Of a DNA stretch of 11,738 bases, positions 1 to 5,744 are shown in pieces (position 1 is the stretch's first letter; each line of letters opens with the position of its first letter). The DNA comes from an uncultured Bacteroides sp. (lineage in GTDB: Bacteria > Bacteroidota > Bacteroidia > Bacteroidales > Bacteroidaceae). Under the pieces are notes generated by a model. That model was not told where the DNA came from. It worked only from the letters and a program-made list of their open reading frames with translations, and made no database searches. A program made the translations under genes and the position numbers. Location of the stretch: the NCBI GenBank assembly GCA_900553185.1, contig USCT01000038.1:1-11738 (forward strand), in the 5' to 3' direction.

Positions 1-84
1 CATTTTATTTACTGCCAGAGCCGCTTAGGCTGGGCTAATTTTTAACGAACTATTGAATCTTTATATCAAAAATTAACGCATACT

Positions 85-945
85 ATGGAAACACTGGATT
101 TTGTTGCAGTAGATTTTGAAACCATGACACCGGAGCTGACCAGTGCATGTTCAATTGGGTTGGTAAGAGTGCATAACGGAGTTATCAGTCAGAAGCTCTA
201 TTCACTTATCAAACCCATACCTGACTCTCGGACTGAACGTAATACCCATGTACACGGACTGACAGATGAGATGGTAGCCGATGCCCCCACTTTCGCAGAA
301 CTGTTCCCTTTGATACAATCCCTCATTGAGGATCTTCCGATAGTCTGTCATAACAGTTCCACAGACATCAATGTTTTCAGGTACTGCATGGGGTATTATG
401 GACTGACCGGGTTGAATCTGGAAAATTATGTTGATACTTTGGATTTGTATGGAAAAGGTCTGAAGGCTTCTTGTGAGGAAAATGGAATCATATTGTCCAA
501 TCACCATGATGCTTTGGCCGATGCTGAAGCTTGTGCCAAACTGTATCTGTGTTACAATGGACGGGTTTCAATGGATCAGGTACACTACAGCCTGAAGGAA
601 GTGATGGCTAATAAGGAGGCGCGCAAGTATGAACATGATACCTTGATGCCTTTGTCAAGCGATGAAGTTGAAAATAAGGATACGATATTCTTCCAGAAGA
701 AGGTGGTGATTACAGGTACTTTTTGTGCTTATCCGGACCGTGATGAACTCGGTTCTATTCTAAAATCATTTGGAGCTGACATAAATACAACGATTTCCGG
801 CAAGACTAATATTGTCATCATCGGAGAGGGTGCTGGACCTTCAAAGCTCAAGAAAATTGAAGATCTTAAAGCAAAAGGAAAGGATATCCGACTTATTTAC
901 GAGAATGAATTATGTAGTATTATGAACGAATTAAGCAATGATTAA
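85..945 (+). CDS. DnaQ-like DEDDh 3'-5' exonuclease with C-terminal BRCT domain
   Basis: Predicted metal-dependent 3'-5' exonuclease of the DNA polymerase III epsilon superfamily, 286 aa. Residues 1-160 form the exonuclease. Exo I is VDFET with D10 and E12, Exo II is HNSSTD with D94, and Exo III has H141 and D146 in HxxxxD spacing, so all five DEDDh residues are present. Residues about 201-283 form a BRCT domain of the NAD-ligase type: a strand ending GTF (211-213), a GAD turn near 230-232, and a GEGAGPSKLKK stretch that matches the ligase GxxPGSKLxK region. Fused exonuclease-BRCT proteins are common in Bacteroidota and Firmicutes, and a role in DNA repair or proofreading is the usual inference. 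The next gene starts 3 bp after the stop and also carries a BRCT-like fold, so the two probably work together. The start is the first ATG of the frame, and no consensus promoter is clear in the 84 bp before it. The domain call is firm; the biological role is not. Confidence 0.9.
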   Translation: METLDFVAVDFETMTPELTSACSIGLVRVHNGVISQKLYSLIKPIPDSRTERNTHVHGLTDEMVADAPTFAELFPLIQSLIEDLPIVCHNSSTDINVFRYCMGYYGLTGLNLENYVDTLDLYGKGLKASCEENGIILSNHHDALADAEACAKLYLCYNGRVSMDQVHYSLKEVMANKEARKYEHDTLMPLSSDEVENKDTIFFQKKVVITGTFCAYPDRDELGSILKSFGADINTTISGKTNIVIIGEGAGPSKLKKIEDLKAKGKDIRLIYENELCSIMNELSND

Positions 946-948
946 ATT

Positions 949-1476
949 ATGGCAGCAAAAAAAGAAAACGTGAACCTGACTTATGATGCTTTATGGTTCA
1001 AAATTTTTATGGATAGTTATGATATTAAATACTATGGACGTGAAATATTTATTTCTGCAGGTTTATCCGGCAGACAGGATGTGTTTATACAAATGCTAGG
1101 AAATATTGGCGGATATGCACGGATGAATGATTTTAATAAGGATATTGATGTCGTTATCGTCTCCAATTATTTGATGGACAAATTCAAGAATGGAGAGAAA
1201 AATGAGTTCTTCCAAATGTTGGAAGATGCCATTAATGGCAATAATACGCCGTATCGGAAACTGAAGTTCACTACTGAAAACCTGTTGCTGGATTATTTGA
1301 AAGACCGTGCTAGTGGAAGAATTCGGCAGAACCAGAAGGATCTGAAGGAAAAGGATAATACGGAAGAGTTGAATGAACGTATTCAGGCTTCTATTGATAG
1401 GGATGAGTTGATGCTGGATATGATTAAGAAGTATAAGGATTCTGCTAAGCAGCCGCAACAGCAGAGTTTATTTTAA
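949..1476 (+). CDS. BRCT-like protein with C-terminal clamp-binding-type peptide
   Basis: A 175-aa protein beginning 3 bp after the exonuclease-BRCT gene, so co-transcribed. I do not recognise a named family. Residues about 28-120 follow a BRCT-like order. A strand EIFISAGLSG is followed by a helix ending in a GG turn (residues 54-55), a buried strand DIDVVIVSN, a second helix at about 86-97, a short strand, and a final helix NLLLDYLKDR. A charged, probably helical stretch follows (125-167). The protein ends in QPQQQSLF. Its last five residues, QQSLF (171-175), match the bacterial beta-clamp-binding consensus QL(S/D)LF at four of five positions and sit at the extreme C-terminus, where such peptides often lie. 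My inference is that it tethers the exonuclease to the sliding clamp. The BRCT assignment rests on pattern only; the peptide is directly visible. Confidence 0.75.
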   Translation: MAAKKENVNLTYDALWFKIFMDSYDIKYYGREIFISAGLSGRQDVFIQMLGNIGGYARMNDFNKDIDVVIVSNYLMDKFKNGEKNEFFQMLEDAINGNNTPYRKLKFTTENLLLDYLKDRASGRIRQNQKDLKEKDNTEELNERIQASIDRDELMLDMIKKYKDSAKQPQQQSLF

Positions 1477-1487
1477 CGTTATTGGAC

Positions 1488-1568
1488 ATGGACGAAGAAA
1501 AGCAAAAAAGAGAAAGAACAGAAATCTATTACGTTAAATCCTTAAAAATAACAAAGAACTATACATGA
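1488..1568 (+). CDS. possible 26-aa peptide ORF coupled to the lipoprotein gene
   Basis: A 26-codon frame, very rich in charged residues at its N-terminus (MDEEKQKRERTE), that ends in TGA overlapping the ATG of the lipoprotein gene as ATGA (1565-1568). It begins 11 bp after the BRCT-like gene. The overlap would allow translational coupling, but the frame is short and AT-rich and could be chance. It has no recognisable family. It could instead be a degraded gene end or plain intergenic sequence. Confidence 0.25.
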   Translation: MDEEKQKRERTEIYYVKSLKITKNYT

Positions 1569-1936
1569 GAAAAATTTTTTATTTAATTATTTTACTTGTC
1601 GTTGTAACAAGTTGTAGCGAAAGACCTGTTTCTTTAACAGGTGCAGGGATTATGTCTGAGTATTACATAAAAGATAGACTTACACATCCTAATGAAGTAG
1701 AATTTTATGGCGGATATAATGGAACCGTAGAAAATGACTCTATTTTTACTGTTACCCGAAATTTTGACGCGAAAAACTCTTTTGGTGTCAAATCTTCTTA
1801 TGTATATAAGATACAAATGGTTTATTTAGGTGGAAAATGGGAGGATATTAAGAATTGGACTTACAAATTCCTTATTATAGAGGATTTAGGTACTCACGAA
1901 AAAGAATTCTTTTTATCTCCACAAGATAACAAATAA
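1565..1936 (+). CDS. small secreted lipoprotein
   Basis: A 123-aa protein with a classic lipoprotein signal: basic MRK, a hydrophobic run FYLIILLVVV, then the lipobox VTSC with the lipidated cysteine at C17. The mature protein starts CSERPV, so it is probably anchored to the inner or outer membrane. The mature part has a helix-like segment with YYIKDRLTHPNEVEFYGG, then a stretch NFDAKNSFGVKSSYVYKIQMVYLGGKW. This resembles a small beta-rich lipoprotein type I associate with mobile elements of Bacteroidota, in which a 'DAxNxFG' turn precedes a last strand pair. I cannot name a family. It is followed by a strong terminator, so it closes the left cassette. It may be a moron-type cargo gene that alters the host surface, but that is inference. 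It is more AT-rich than the structural genes. Confidence 0.8.
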   Translation: MRKIFYLIILLVVVTSCSERPVSLTGAGIMSEYYIKDRLTHPNEVEFYGGYNGTVENDSIFTVTRNFDAKNSFGVKSSYVYKIQMVYLGGKWEDIKNWTYKFLIIEDLGTHEKEFFLSPQDNK

Positions 1937-1987
1937 ATATCTTTCACAGCTTTTCCCAATGCTGAATAGTCAATATAACACTTATAT

Positions 1988-2026
1988 AAAAAGCGGAAAC
2001 TCCAAAAAGTTTCCGCTTTTTCTTTT
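1988..2026 (+). terminator. strong intrinsic terminator after the lipoprotein gene
   Basis: A perfect 14-bp stem (1988-2001 with 2008-2021, core AGCGGAAACT / AGTTTCCGCT) closes a 6-nt loop and is followed by TCTTTT. It ends the left cassette. Its T-tract also supplies the -33 element of the next promoter. Confidence 0.92.
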
Positions 2027-2054
2027 GCCAATTCAAAACAAAAACATACATTTG
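2024..2054 (+). promoter_or_regulatory. consensus Bacteroidota promoter
   Basis: TTTG (2024-2027), then 19 bp, then TACATTTG (2047-2054), an exact match to TTTG-N19-TAnnTTTG. Transcription should start near 2059-2061, which is where the 20-bp stem of the leader begins. It would drive the three small genes from 2284 through a leader of about 220 nt. The -33 lies within the T-tract of the preceding terminator. Confidence 0.8.
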
Positions 2055-2058
2055 CAAT

Positions 2059-2205
2059 GCGTTACATTTGATACAGGCGAGGATGGCTCGCTAATAAACA
2101 TTGCTGCGGGCATTTTTTATGCTCTTAACTTTGCCTATATAAACTTATGGTTCCGACCCCCGTGTGGAGCGTTAATGCGCCCACTGCCTGTATCAGGTGT
2201 AACGC
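2059..2205 (+). ncRNA. structured leader RNA or small RNA bounded by a 20-bp stem
   Basis: GCGTTACATTTGATACAGGC (2059-2078) pairs with GCCTGTATCAGGTGTAACGC (2186-2205) along all 20 positions in RNA. The two positions that differ from perfect complement are TT opposite GG, which form U-G wobbles. The stem encloses about 107 nt with further hairpins. GCGAG/CTCGC has a 5-nt loop (2077-2091, competing with the last two pairs of the outer stem), GGGCAT/ATGCTC has a T5 loop (2108-2124), and a bulged GGaGCG/CGCCC sits at 2166-2182. The predicted transcription start falls at the first base of the stem. I do not recognise a known riboswitch core. It could be a regulatory 5' leader for the gene at 2284, an independent RNA, or an inverted-repeat DNA element. 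A frame runs through the region, but its start lies before the promoter and it is cut by structure, so I do not call a gene. The rest of the gene-free stretch 1937-2283 holds the terminator, the promoter and a second hairpin. Confidence 0.5.
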
Positions 2206-2206
2206 G

Positions 2207-2242
2207 ACGGGAAAGCGGAACCTTTCTTGTTTCCTTTCCCGT
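2207..2242 (+). promoter_or_regulatory. second leader hairpin
   Basis: ACGGGAAA (2207-2214) pairs with TTTCCCGT (2235-2242). The helix continues inward as GGAA/TTCC after a 2-nt GC bulge, leaving a 10-nt loop. No T-tract follows, so it is not an ordinary terminator. It stacks directly after the 20-bp stem and ends about 40 nt before the ATG at 2284. It is probably part of the same leader structure. Confidence 0.5.
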
Positions 2243-2283
2243 AATTAGCCAACATATTGTTTCATTTTAATCGCGTTACAAAA

Positions 2284-2547
2284 ATGAAAAATCAAATCGC
2301 ATTGCCTGTACGCCAGGCAAAAGAAAGCCGTATATCGTTATGGCTCAAAAGAGAGAACCGGTTCTTTACTTTCCTGCTCGAGGAAAAGGTTACTAACTAC
2401 CGTGCCCTGCTGTTCTGGCAGCTGGTGACTTCTTTTACACTCTTAATCGGTACCGTATTCGCCCATCCGTTGGCGGCTGTTGCCGTTACGTTGTGGTTCG
2501 GTCTGTCTGTTGGTCAACTTAAAAAAGCGGAGAGGTATGGCAAATAA
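2284..2547 (+). CDS. small membrane protein
   Basis: An 87-aa protein. Residues 1-40 are charged and basic (RQAKESRISLWLKRENRFF). They are followed by a hydrophobic hairpin of two segments, about 43-60 (LLFWQLVTSFTLLIGTVF) and 62-77 (HPLAAVAVTLWFGLSV), and a short basic tail. It probably sits in the inner membrane with both ends in the cytoplasm. I do not recognise the family. I chose the ATG at 2284 over an in-frame one at 2257 because it directly follows the leader structures and gives a typical polar N-terminus. The stop overlaps the next start by 11 bp, so the three small genes are coupled. In this prophage position it could be a superinfection-exclusion or lysis accessory protein, but nothing in the sequence proves that. 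Confidence 0.7.
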   Translation: MKNQIALPVRQAKESRISLWLKRENRFFTFLLEEKVTNYRALLFWQLVTSFTLLIGTVFAHPLAAVAVTLWFGLSVGQLKKAERYGK

Positions 2548-2734
2548 TGCAGTTTATCGGATTGAAAAGACGGTTGTCTATGAGAATGGCAAAGTCTTGA
2601 ATGAATGTTATTCTATTCTCTTTTATCAGGACCAGATTCTGAACTGTATGCGTGAAGAACTGATAGAACTTCATCAACTGATATCTTTGGCATTGAATGA
2701 CAGAAAGGAGGTTTCGGATGAACAAGAAAGCTGA
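2537..2734 (+). CDS. small hypothetical protein
   Basis: A 65-aa protein that I do not recognise. The first half looks like a beta hairpin (AVYRIEKTVVYENGKVLNECYSILFY). The second half is a helix (QILNCMREELIELHQLISLAL), ending in an acidic tail. The ATG at 2537 is preceded by a GGAGAGG run and overlaps the upstream gene by 11 bp. An in-frame upstream ATG at 2480 is rejected because it would add residues read out of frame through the membrane-protein gene. The stop at 2734 overlaps the next gene by 17 bp, consistent with one coupled operon. Confidence 0.65.
   Translation: MANNAVYRIEKTVVYENGKVLNECYSILFYQDQILNCMREELIELHQLISLALNDRKEVSDEQES
2704..2711 (+). promoter_or_regulatory. strong Shine-Dalgarno sequence
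   Basis: AAAGGAGG lies 6 bp before the ATG at 2718. Such a strong site is unusual in Bacteroidota. It fixes the start of the 78-aa gene at 2718 rather than the in-frame ATG at 2697. Confidence 0.7.
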
Positions 2735-2954
2735 ATTTGACGAAACGATACTCATCCGCTACCTGGAACATTATCTGCCCGGTAAGCCCAGCGATGAACG
2801 GGTGATATACAAGACGACACAGCAGATCCAGGATGAACTGGCCGATATGGTGGAGATGGGCATTAATGACATCGCCAGACACCTGCATGAATTGGGCTAT
2901 GAGGTGGGGTTGTCACCGGACAACCGGCCGGCATGGATCCTGATGGAACATTGA
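2718..2954 (+). CDS. small protein with possible winged-helix fold
   Basis: A 78-aa protein. After a polar N-terminus it shows a helix-turn-helix-like order: TTQQIQDELADMV, then a short turn, INDIARHLHELGYEVGL, then a hairpin ending PAWILME. The pattern 'T.QI...L......I...I...L...GY.......W.L' is common in small winged-helix proteins of Bacteroidota mobile elements, so I infer a DNA-binding regulator. I cannot name a family. The start is set by the Shine-Dalgarno at 2704-2711. It is the last gene before a terminator, and the next promoter drives the structural operon. It may control the promoters around it, but there is no direct evidence of that. Confidence 0.65.
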   Translation: MNKKAEFDETILIRYLEHYLPGKPSDERVIYKTTQQIQDELADMVEMGINDIARHLHELGYEVGLSPDNRPAWILMEH

Positions 2955-2984
2955 TATTTTTTTCTACATTTTATAGGAGGGCGT

Positions 2985-3018
2985 GGCGCTGGGATAGCGT
3001 TGCGCCTTTTGTCTTTTT
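2985..3018 (+). terminator. probable intrinsic terminator before the structural operon
   Basis: GGCGC (2985-2989) pairs with GCGCC (3002-3006). An alternative inner stem is CGCT/AGCG (2987-2990 with 2996-2999). A tract TTTTGTCTTTTT follows. The stem is imperfect but the T-rich tail is clear. The end of the tail also starts the next promoter unit. Confidence 0.6.
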
Positions 3019-3045
3019 AGCCCTTTCTGCATCCGTATATCTTTG
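3011..3045 (+). promoter_or_regulatory. promoter of the structural operon
   Basis: GTCTTTTT (3011-3018), then 19 bp, then TATCTTTG (3038-3045), an exact -7 TAnnTTTG box. The -33 is the T-tract rather than a true TTTG. Transcription should start near 3051, about 10 nt before the ATG. It shares GTCTTTTTA, CCCTT and TTTGAGAAAAACA with the promoter at 10762. Confidence 0.7.
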
Positions 3046-3060
3046 AGAAAAACAACGAAA

Positions 3061-4101
3061 ATGCTTACTGTCAAACAAGATATACCGGATTTTGTACTGT
3101 CTTCGCAGTTGGACAATTTCATCATCGGAGCGGATAAACAGGTGATGTTCACCTTGAAGAAGGGGAGTTCTGTCATCCTGCAGGAAACCTATACACCGGA
3201 TTCGAACCAAGAAATCAACGTGTTGGACCTGTTCTCGCTGATGGAACCTTATCTACTTTCCTCCCAGCTGCTGCAGTTCAACTATTCCCTGTCCGCTTCC
3301 GGAGAAACGGCGGTCAACAAATCCTTCATTGTCCTGTTATGCCGGCACATTGTCCCCTGTTCGGCGGATGATTTTGTAAACGGTTATTTCCTGACAGCTT
3401 TGGCCGGACGTGACAAGGTGACTTCGTTTGAGCGCACGGAAACGCTGTATCTGACTACCGGTAAACTGGCTTCCGGAGGTACCACCATCCCGATAACGGT
3501 AGAATGTGTCTTTGTCAATGACCGGAACCAGCTGCTTTCTTCCACCCGTTCCCTGGGTAACGTGGCCGATTACGGCATCCGGTCCGTAGATGTGTCTCCT
3601 TCCCGGTTCACCCAGTCCGGCTACCGGCTTTTGCGTTATACCGTTCTGGCAGGTGCCAGAAGATTGACTTTCCGGGTGGATCATGGGGAACCCGAAACAG
3701 TGGGACTGAAATTCCGTAACTCGTTCGGTGTGCTCGAAACATTCTATTTTGTGGGGGGAGAAACGGTGGAACCGGAACTGACCCGCAGCGCTTCCTATTT
3801 CAGCGGCCGGTATCGGACCTATCATGTGGACGAGCAGCGCAAGCACACGGTCAGTACCGGATTCATCCCGCAATCGATGTATCTTTTGGCCGATGACGTG
3901 GCAAGGTCTTGCGAAGTCTACCTGATGGATAGTTCCGGAGATATTCCGGTCACAATCATCGAAAGCGATACGGGCCGGAACGATGCCGATGACGGGCTGT
4001 TCTCCTTTACGGTGACTTATATCCATGCATCCCGGTGCCAGCAGCGTATGGAGTTGTTGCCGGATATTTTCGATGACTCATTCGATGACACATACAATTA
4101 A
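3061..4101 (+). CDS. phage tail-type structural protein
   Basis: A 346-aa, mostly beta-rich protein with no signal peptide. The N-terminus (MLTVKQDIPDFVLSSQLDNFII) and the phrase EINVLDLFSLMEPYLL resemble a protein I associate with the tail region of Bacteroides prophages, often near the tape-measure gene; this is from memory, not a search. Later parts carry many short strands (LTFRVDHGEPETVGLKFRNSFG, ETFYFVGGETVEPEL), as expected of a tail-tip, distal-tail or baseplate protein. I chose ATG 3061 because an in-frame TTG at 3043 lies inside the -7 box of the promoter and cannot be translated from it. The gene opens the structural operon and is followed after 5 bp by the next gene. The exact role is unknown. 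Confidence 0.6.
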   Translation: MLTVKQDIPDFVLSSQLDNFIIGADKQVMFTLKKGSSVILQETYTPDSNQEINVLDLFSLMEPYLLSSQLLQFNYSLSASGETAVNKSFIVLLCRHIVPCSADDFVNGYFLTALAGRDKVTSFERTETLYLTTGKLASGGTTIPITVECVFVNDRNQLLSSTRSLGNVADYGIRSVDVSPSRFTQSGYRLLRYTVLAGARRLTFRVDHGEPETVGLKFRNSFGVLETFYFVGGETVEPELTRSASYFSGRYRTYHVDEQRKHTVSTGFIPQSMYLLADDVARSCEVYLMDSSGDIPVTIIESDTGRNDADDGLFSFTVTYIHASRCQQRMELLPDIFDDSFDDTYN

Positions 4102-4106
4102 AGCCT

Positions 4107-4340
4107 ATGAACGTAATACATATCAAAGACGCATTAAGGCTGCTCGAGTCCGGGCAGCCCTGTAACCTGAAGCTTTGGAAACTCAGTACTGGGGACATCC
4201 TGGAGTACAAGGGAGCTGTCTGTATAGGCTCCCATTGGCGGGGCGGTACACATCGGGTACGTCTCCCGAACTCCGGACTGATACGCAGCTTCCGGGATAT
4301 AACGCTCTTCGAGATCAACAACATGACGATTTACCTATAA
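4107..4340 (+). CDS. small SH3-like protein of the structural operon
   Basis: A 77-aa protein between the tail-type and portal genes, with gaps of 5 and 9 bp. A short N-terminal helix (IHIKDALRLLESGQP) is followed by a run of strands (CNLKLWKLSTGDILEYKGAVCIGSHWRGGTHRVRLPNSGLIRSFRDITLFEINNMTIYL). This is consistent with a small beta barrel. I believe similar small proteins precede the portal in related Bacteroides prophages, but I cannot give a named family. It may be a minor virion or assembly protein. Confidence 0.6.
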   Translation: MNVIHIKDALRLLESGQPCNLKLWKLSTGDILEYKGAVCIGSHWRGGTHRVRLPNSGLIRSFRDITLFEINNMTIYL

Positions 4341-4349
4341 ACGACGATT

Positions 4350-5744
4350 ATGGACAAGATAACTTCACAATACGATGCCGCATTCATACCAGGGGAGATT
4401 TTTAATATCGAGGTTTCGAACGTGGCCACAGAAATGGCTTCCGTAACGAACAGTAGTCTGGTATTTGATGAAGACGCGGATATTCAGACGACACCGGTTC
4501 CTGGACGGAACGGCATGGCGTATGTCAATTTCGGGACAGACAACCAGTTGCCGTTTGAGATTATCAAGATGATTGGAGTGGATGAGGTGATGAGTCAGAA
4601 TAAGCTGTTTAATGTCATCACCTGTTACGGTGCCGGTCTGAAGTACATGGACGTGGATACTGAGAAGCCGACCAGGCATCCGGAAATCAGAAGATGGATG
4701 CTGCGGAATAGTCTTCCGACCTTTCAGCTCGAGCAGGCTACCGACATGAAGTATTTCTTCTTCTGTGTGTCGGTAATCATCCTGTCCAAGGATGGGGAAC
4801 GCATCAACCGGCTTGTACATAAGGAGGCTTGTTACTGCCGTTTCGAGAAAGCCAAGAACGGCAAAATCAACCATGTGATCTATGCGAACTACCGGAGCAA
4901 TACGACACTGGCTGCAGGTGATTATGAAGTGATCCGCCTGCTCGACCCGCGCGACCCGATGGGGGAACTTATGGTGTTGATGGGGCGGGAACCCGGACGT
5001 GATGGCGAGACCAGAGTAAGAACCGGTGAGCGGAAATTCGCTATTCTGGTACGTTTCCCGACTCCTGGATTCCAATACTATCCCATACCGTATTACACCA
5101 GCATTTTCCGGGGGGACTGGTACGACATCAAACGGCTGATAGGAAAAGGCAAGAAGGCAAAGCTCCGTAACCATGCCAGCGTAAAGTACCAGGTCGAGGT
5201 ACATAAGGACTACTGGAGTAACATCTGTGCTGAAGAGCATATCACGGACCCGCTGAAGAAGCTGGAACGTATCAAAAAGGAAAAGGAGAATATCAAGAAC
5301 TTCGTTTCCGGTATCGAGAACTCCGGGAAGGTATGGATTACCGGTTATTACATTGATCCGAATGGACGGGAAGTGAAGATGGTACGAATCAATGTCATCG
5401 AGGCCGGGAAGGAGGGAGGCGACTGGAGCGAAGATATCCAGGAAGCCAGCAATATCACCTGTTACGGCGACAACATCCATCCGAATCTGGTAGGCGCTAC
5501 GCCTGGCAAGAGTCAGAGTAACAACTCCGGTTCGGATAAACGTGAACTGTTCACGCTCAAGCAGGCTCTCGAGATACCTTTCCATGACCTGATGAATATC
5601 CCTCACAACATCGTGATAGAATATAATGGCTGGAGTGAGAAAGTATATCCGGATGTTCCCATGGTGCTACTCACTACCCTTGACCAGAATACGGATGCAA
5701 AAGTAAAAACCTCTCATATTTCACAGACAGATGATAATAACTAA
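4350..5744 (+). CDS. phage portal protein
   Basis: A 464-aa protein of the size and composition of a portal, the dodecameric ring at one capsid vertex through which DNA enters and to which the tail attaches. The region FGTDNQLPFEIIKMIGVDEVMSQNKLFNVITCYGAGLKY (about 61-99) matches the portal pattern in which a 'DN..P..' motif precedes a helix and a 'G.G' turn. A stem-like part follows: PIPYYTSIFRGDWYDIKRLIGKGKKAKLRN (245-274), then a charged helix (300-320). The end has HPNLVGATPGKSQSNNSGSDKRELF (377-401), which matches the serine/glycine-rich loop before the last helix in portal C-termini. No terminase or capsid gene is next to it in this window. Its 3' end overlaps the next gene by 14 bp. 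The portal call is from motif pattern and context. Confidence 0.7.
   Translation: MDKITSQYDAAFIPGEIFNIEVSNVATEMASVTNSSLVFDEDADIQTTPVPGRNGMAYVNFGTDNQLPFEIIKMIGVDEVMSQNKLFNVITCYGAGLKYMDVDTEKPTRHPEIRRWMLRNSLPTFQLEQATDMKYFFFCVSVIILSKDGERINRLVHKEACYCRFEKAKNGKINHVIYANYRSNTTLAAGDYEVIRLLDPRDPMGELMVLMGREPGRDGETRVRTGERKFAILVRFPTPGFQYYPIPYYTSIFRGDWYDIKRLIGKGKKAKLRNHASVKYQVEVHKDYWSNICAEEHITDPLKKLERIKKEKENIKNFVSGIENSGKVWITGYYIDPNGREVKMVRINVIEAGKEGGDWSEDIQEASNITCYGDNIHPNLVGATPGKSQSNNSGSDKRELFTLKQALEIPFHDLMNIPHNIVIEYNGWSEKVYPDVPMVLLTTLDQNTDAKVKTSHISQTDDNN

Noticed and set aside
1..84. End of an upstream gene at the left edge
   Set aside because: All three forward frames run into stops between positions 26 and 45. 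None gives enough residues to judge, and no promoter or clear hairpin is visible.
2081..2200. Known riboswitch in the leader (cobalamin, TPP)
   Set aside because: The phrase CCACTGCC near 2181 recalled a cobalamin element, but the rest of the core and the B12 box are not present, and no TPP core is seen.
1959..2270. A 103-codon frame through the terminator, promoter and leader
   Set aside because: Its start precedes a very strong terminator and the promoter lies inside it. The peptide has no fold-like pattern, and the DNA is better explained by pairing arms and promoter boxes.
4365..5606. A 413-codon frame on the minus strand opposite the portal gene
   Set aside because: It mirrors the codon pattern of the portal gene and shows no coherent domain. 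Similar long antisense frames lie opposite other structural genes.
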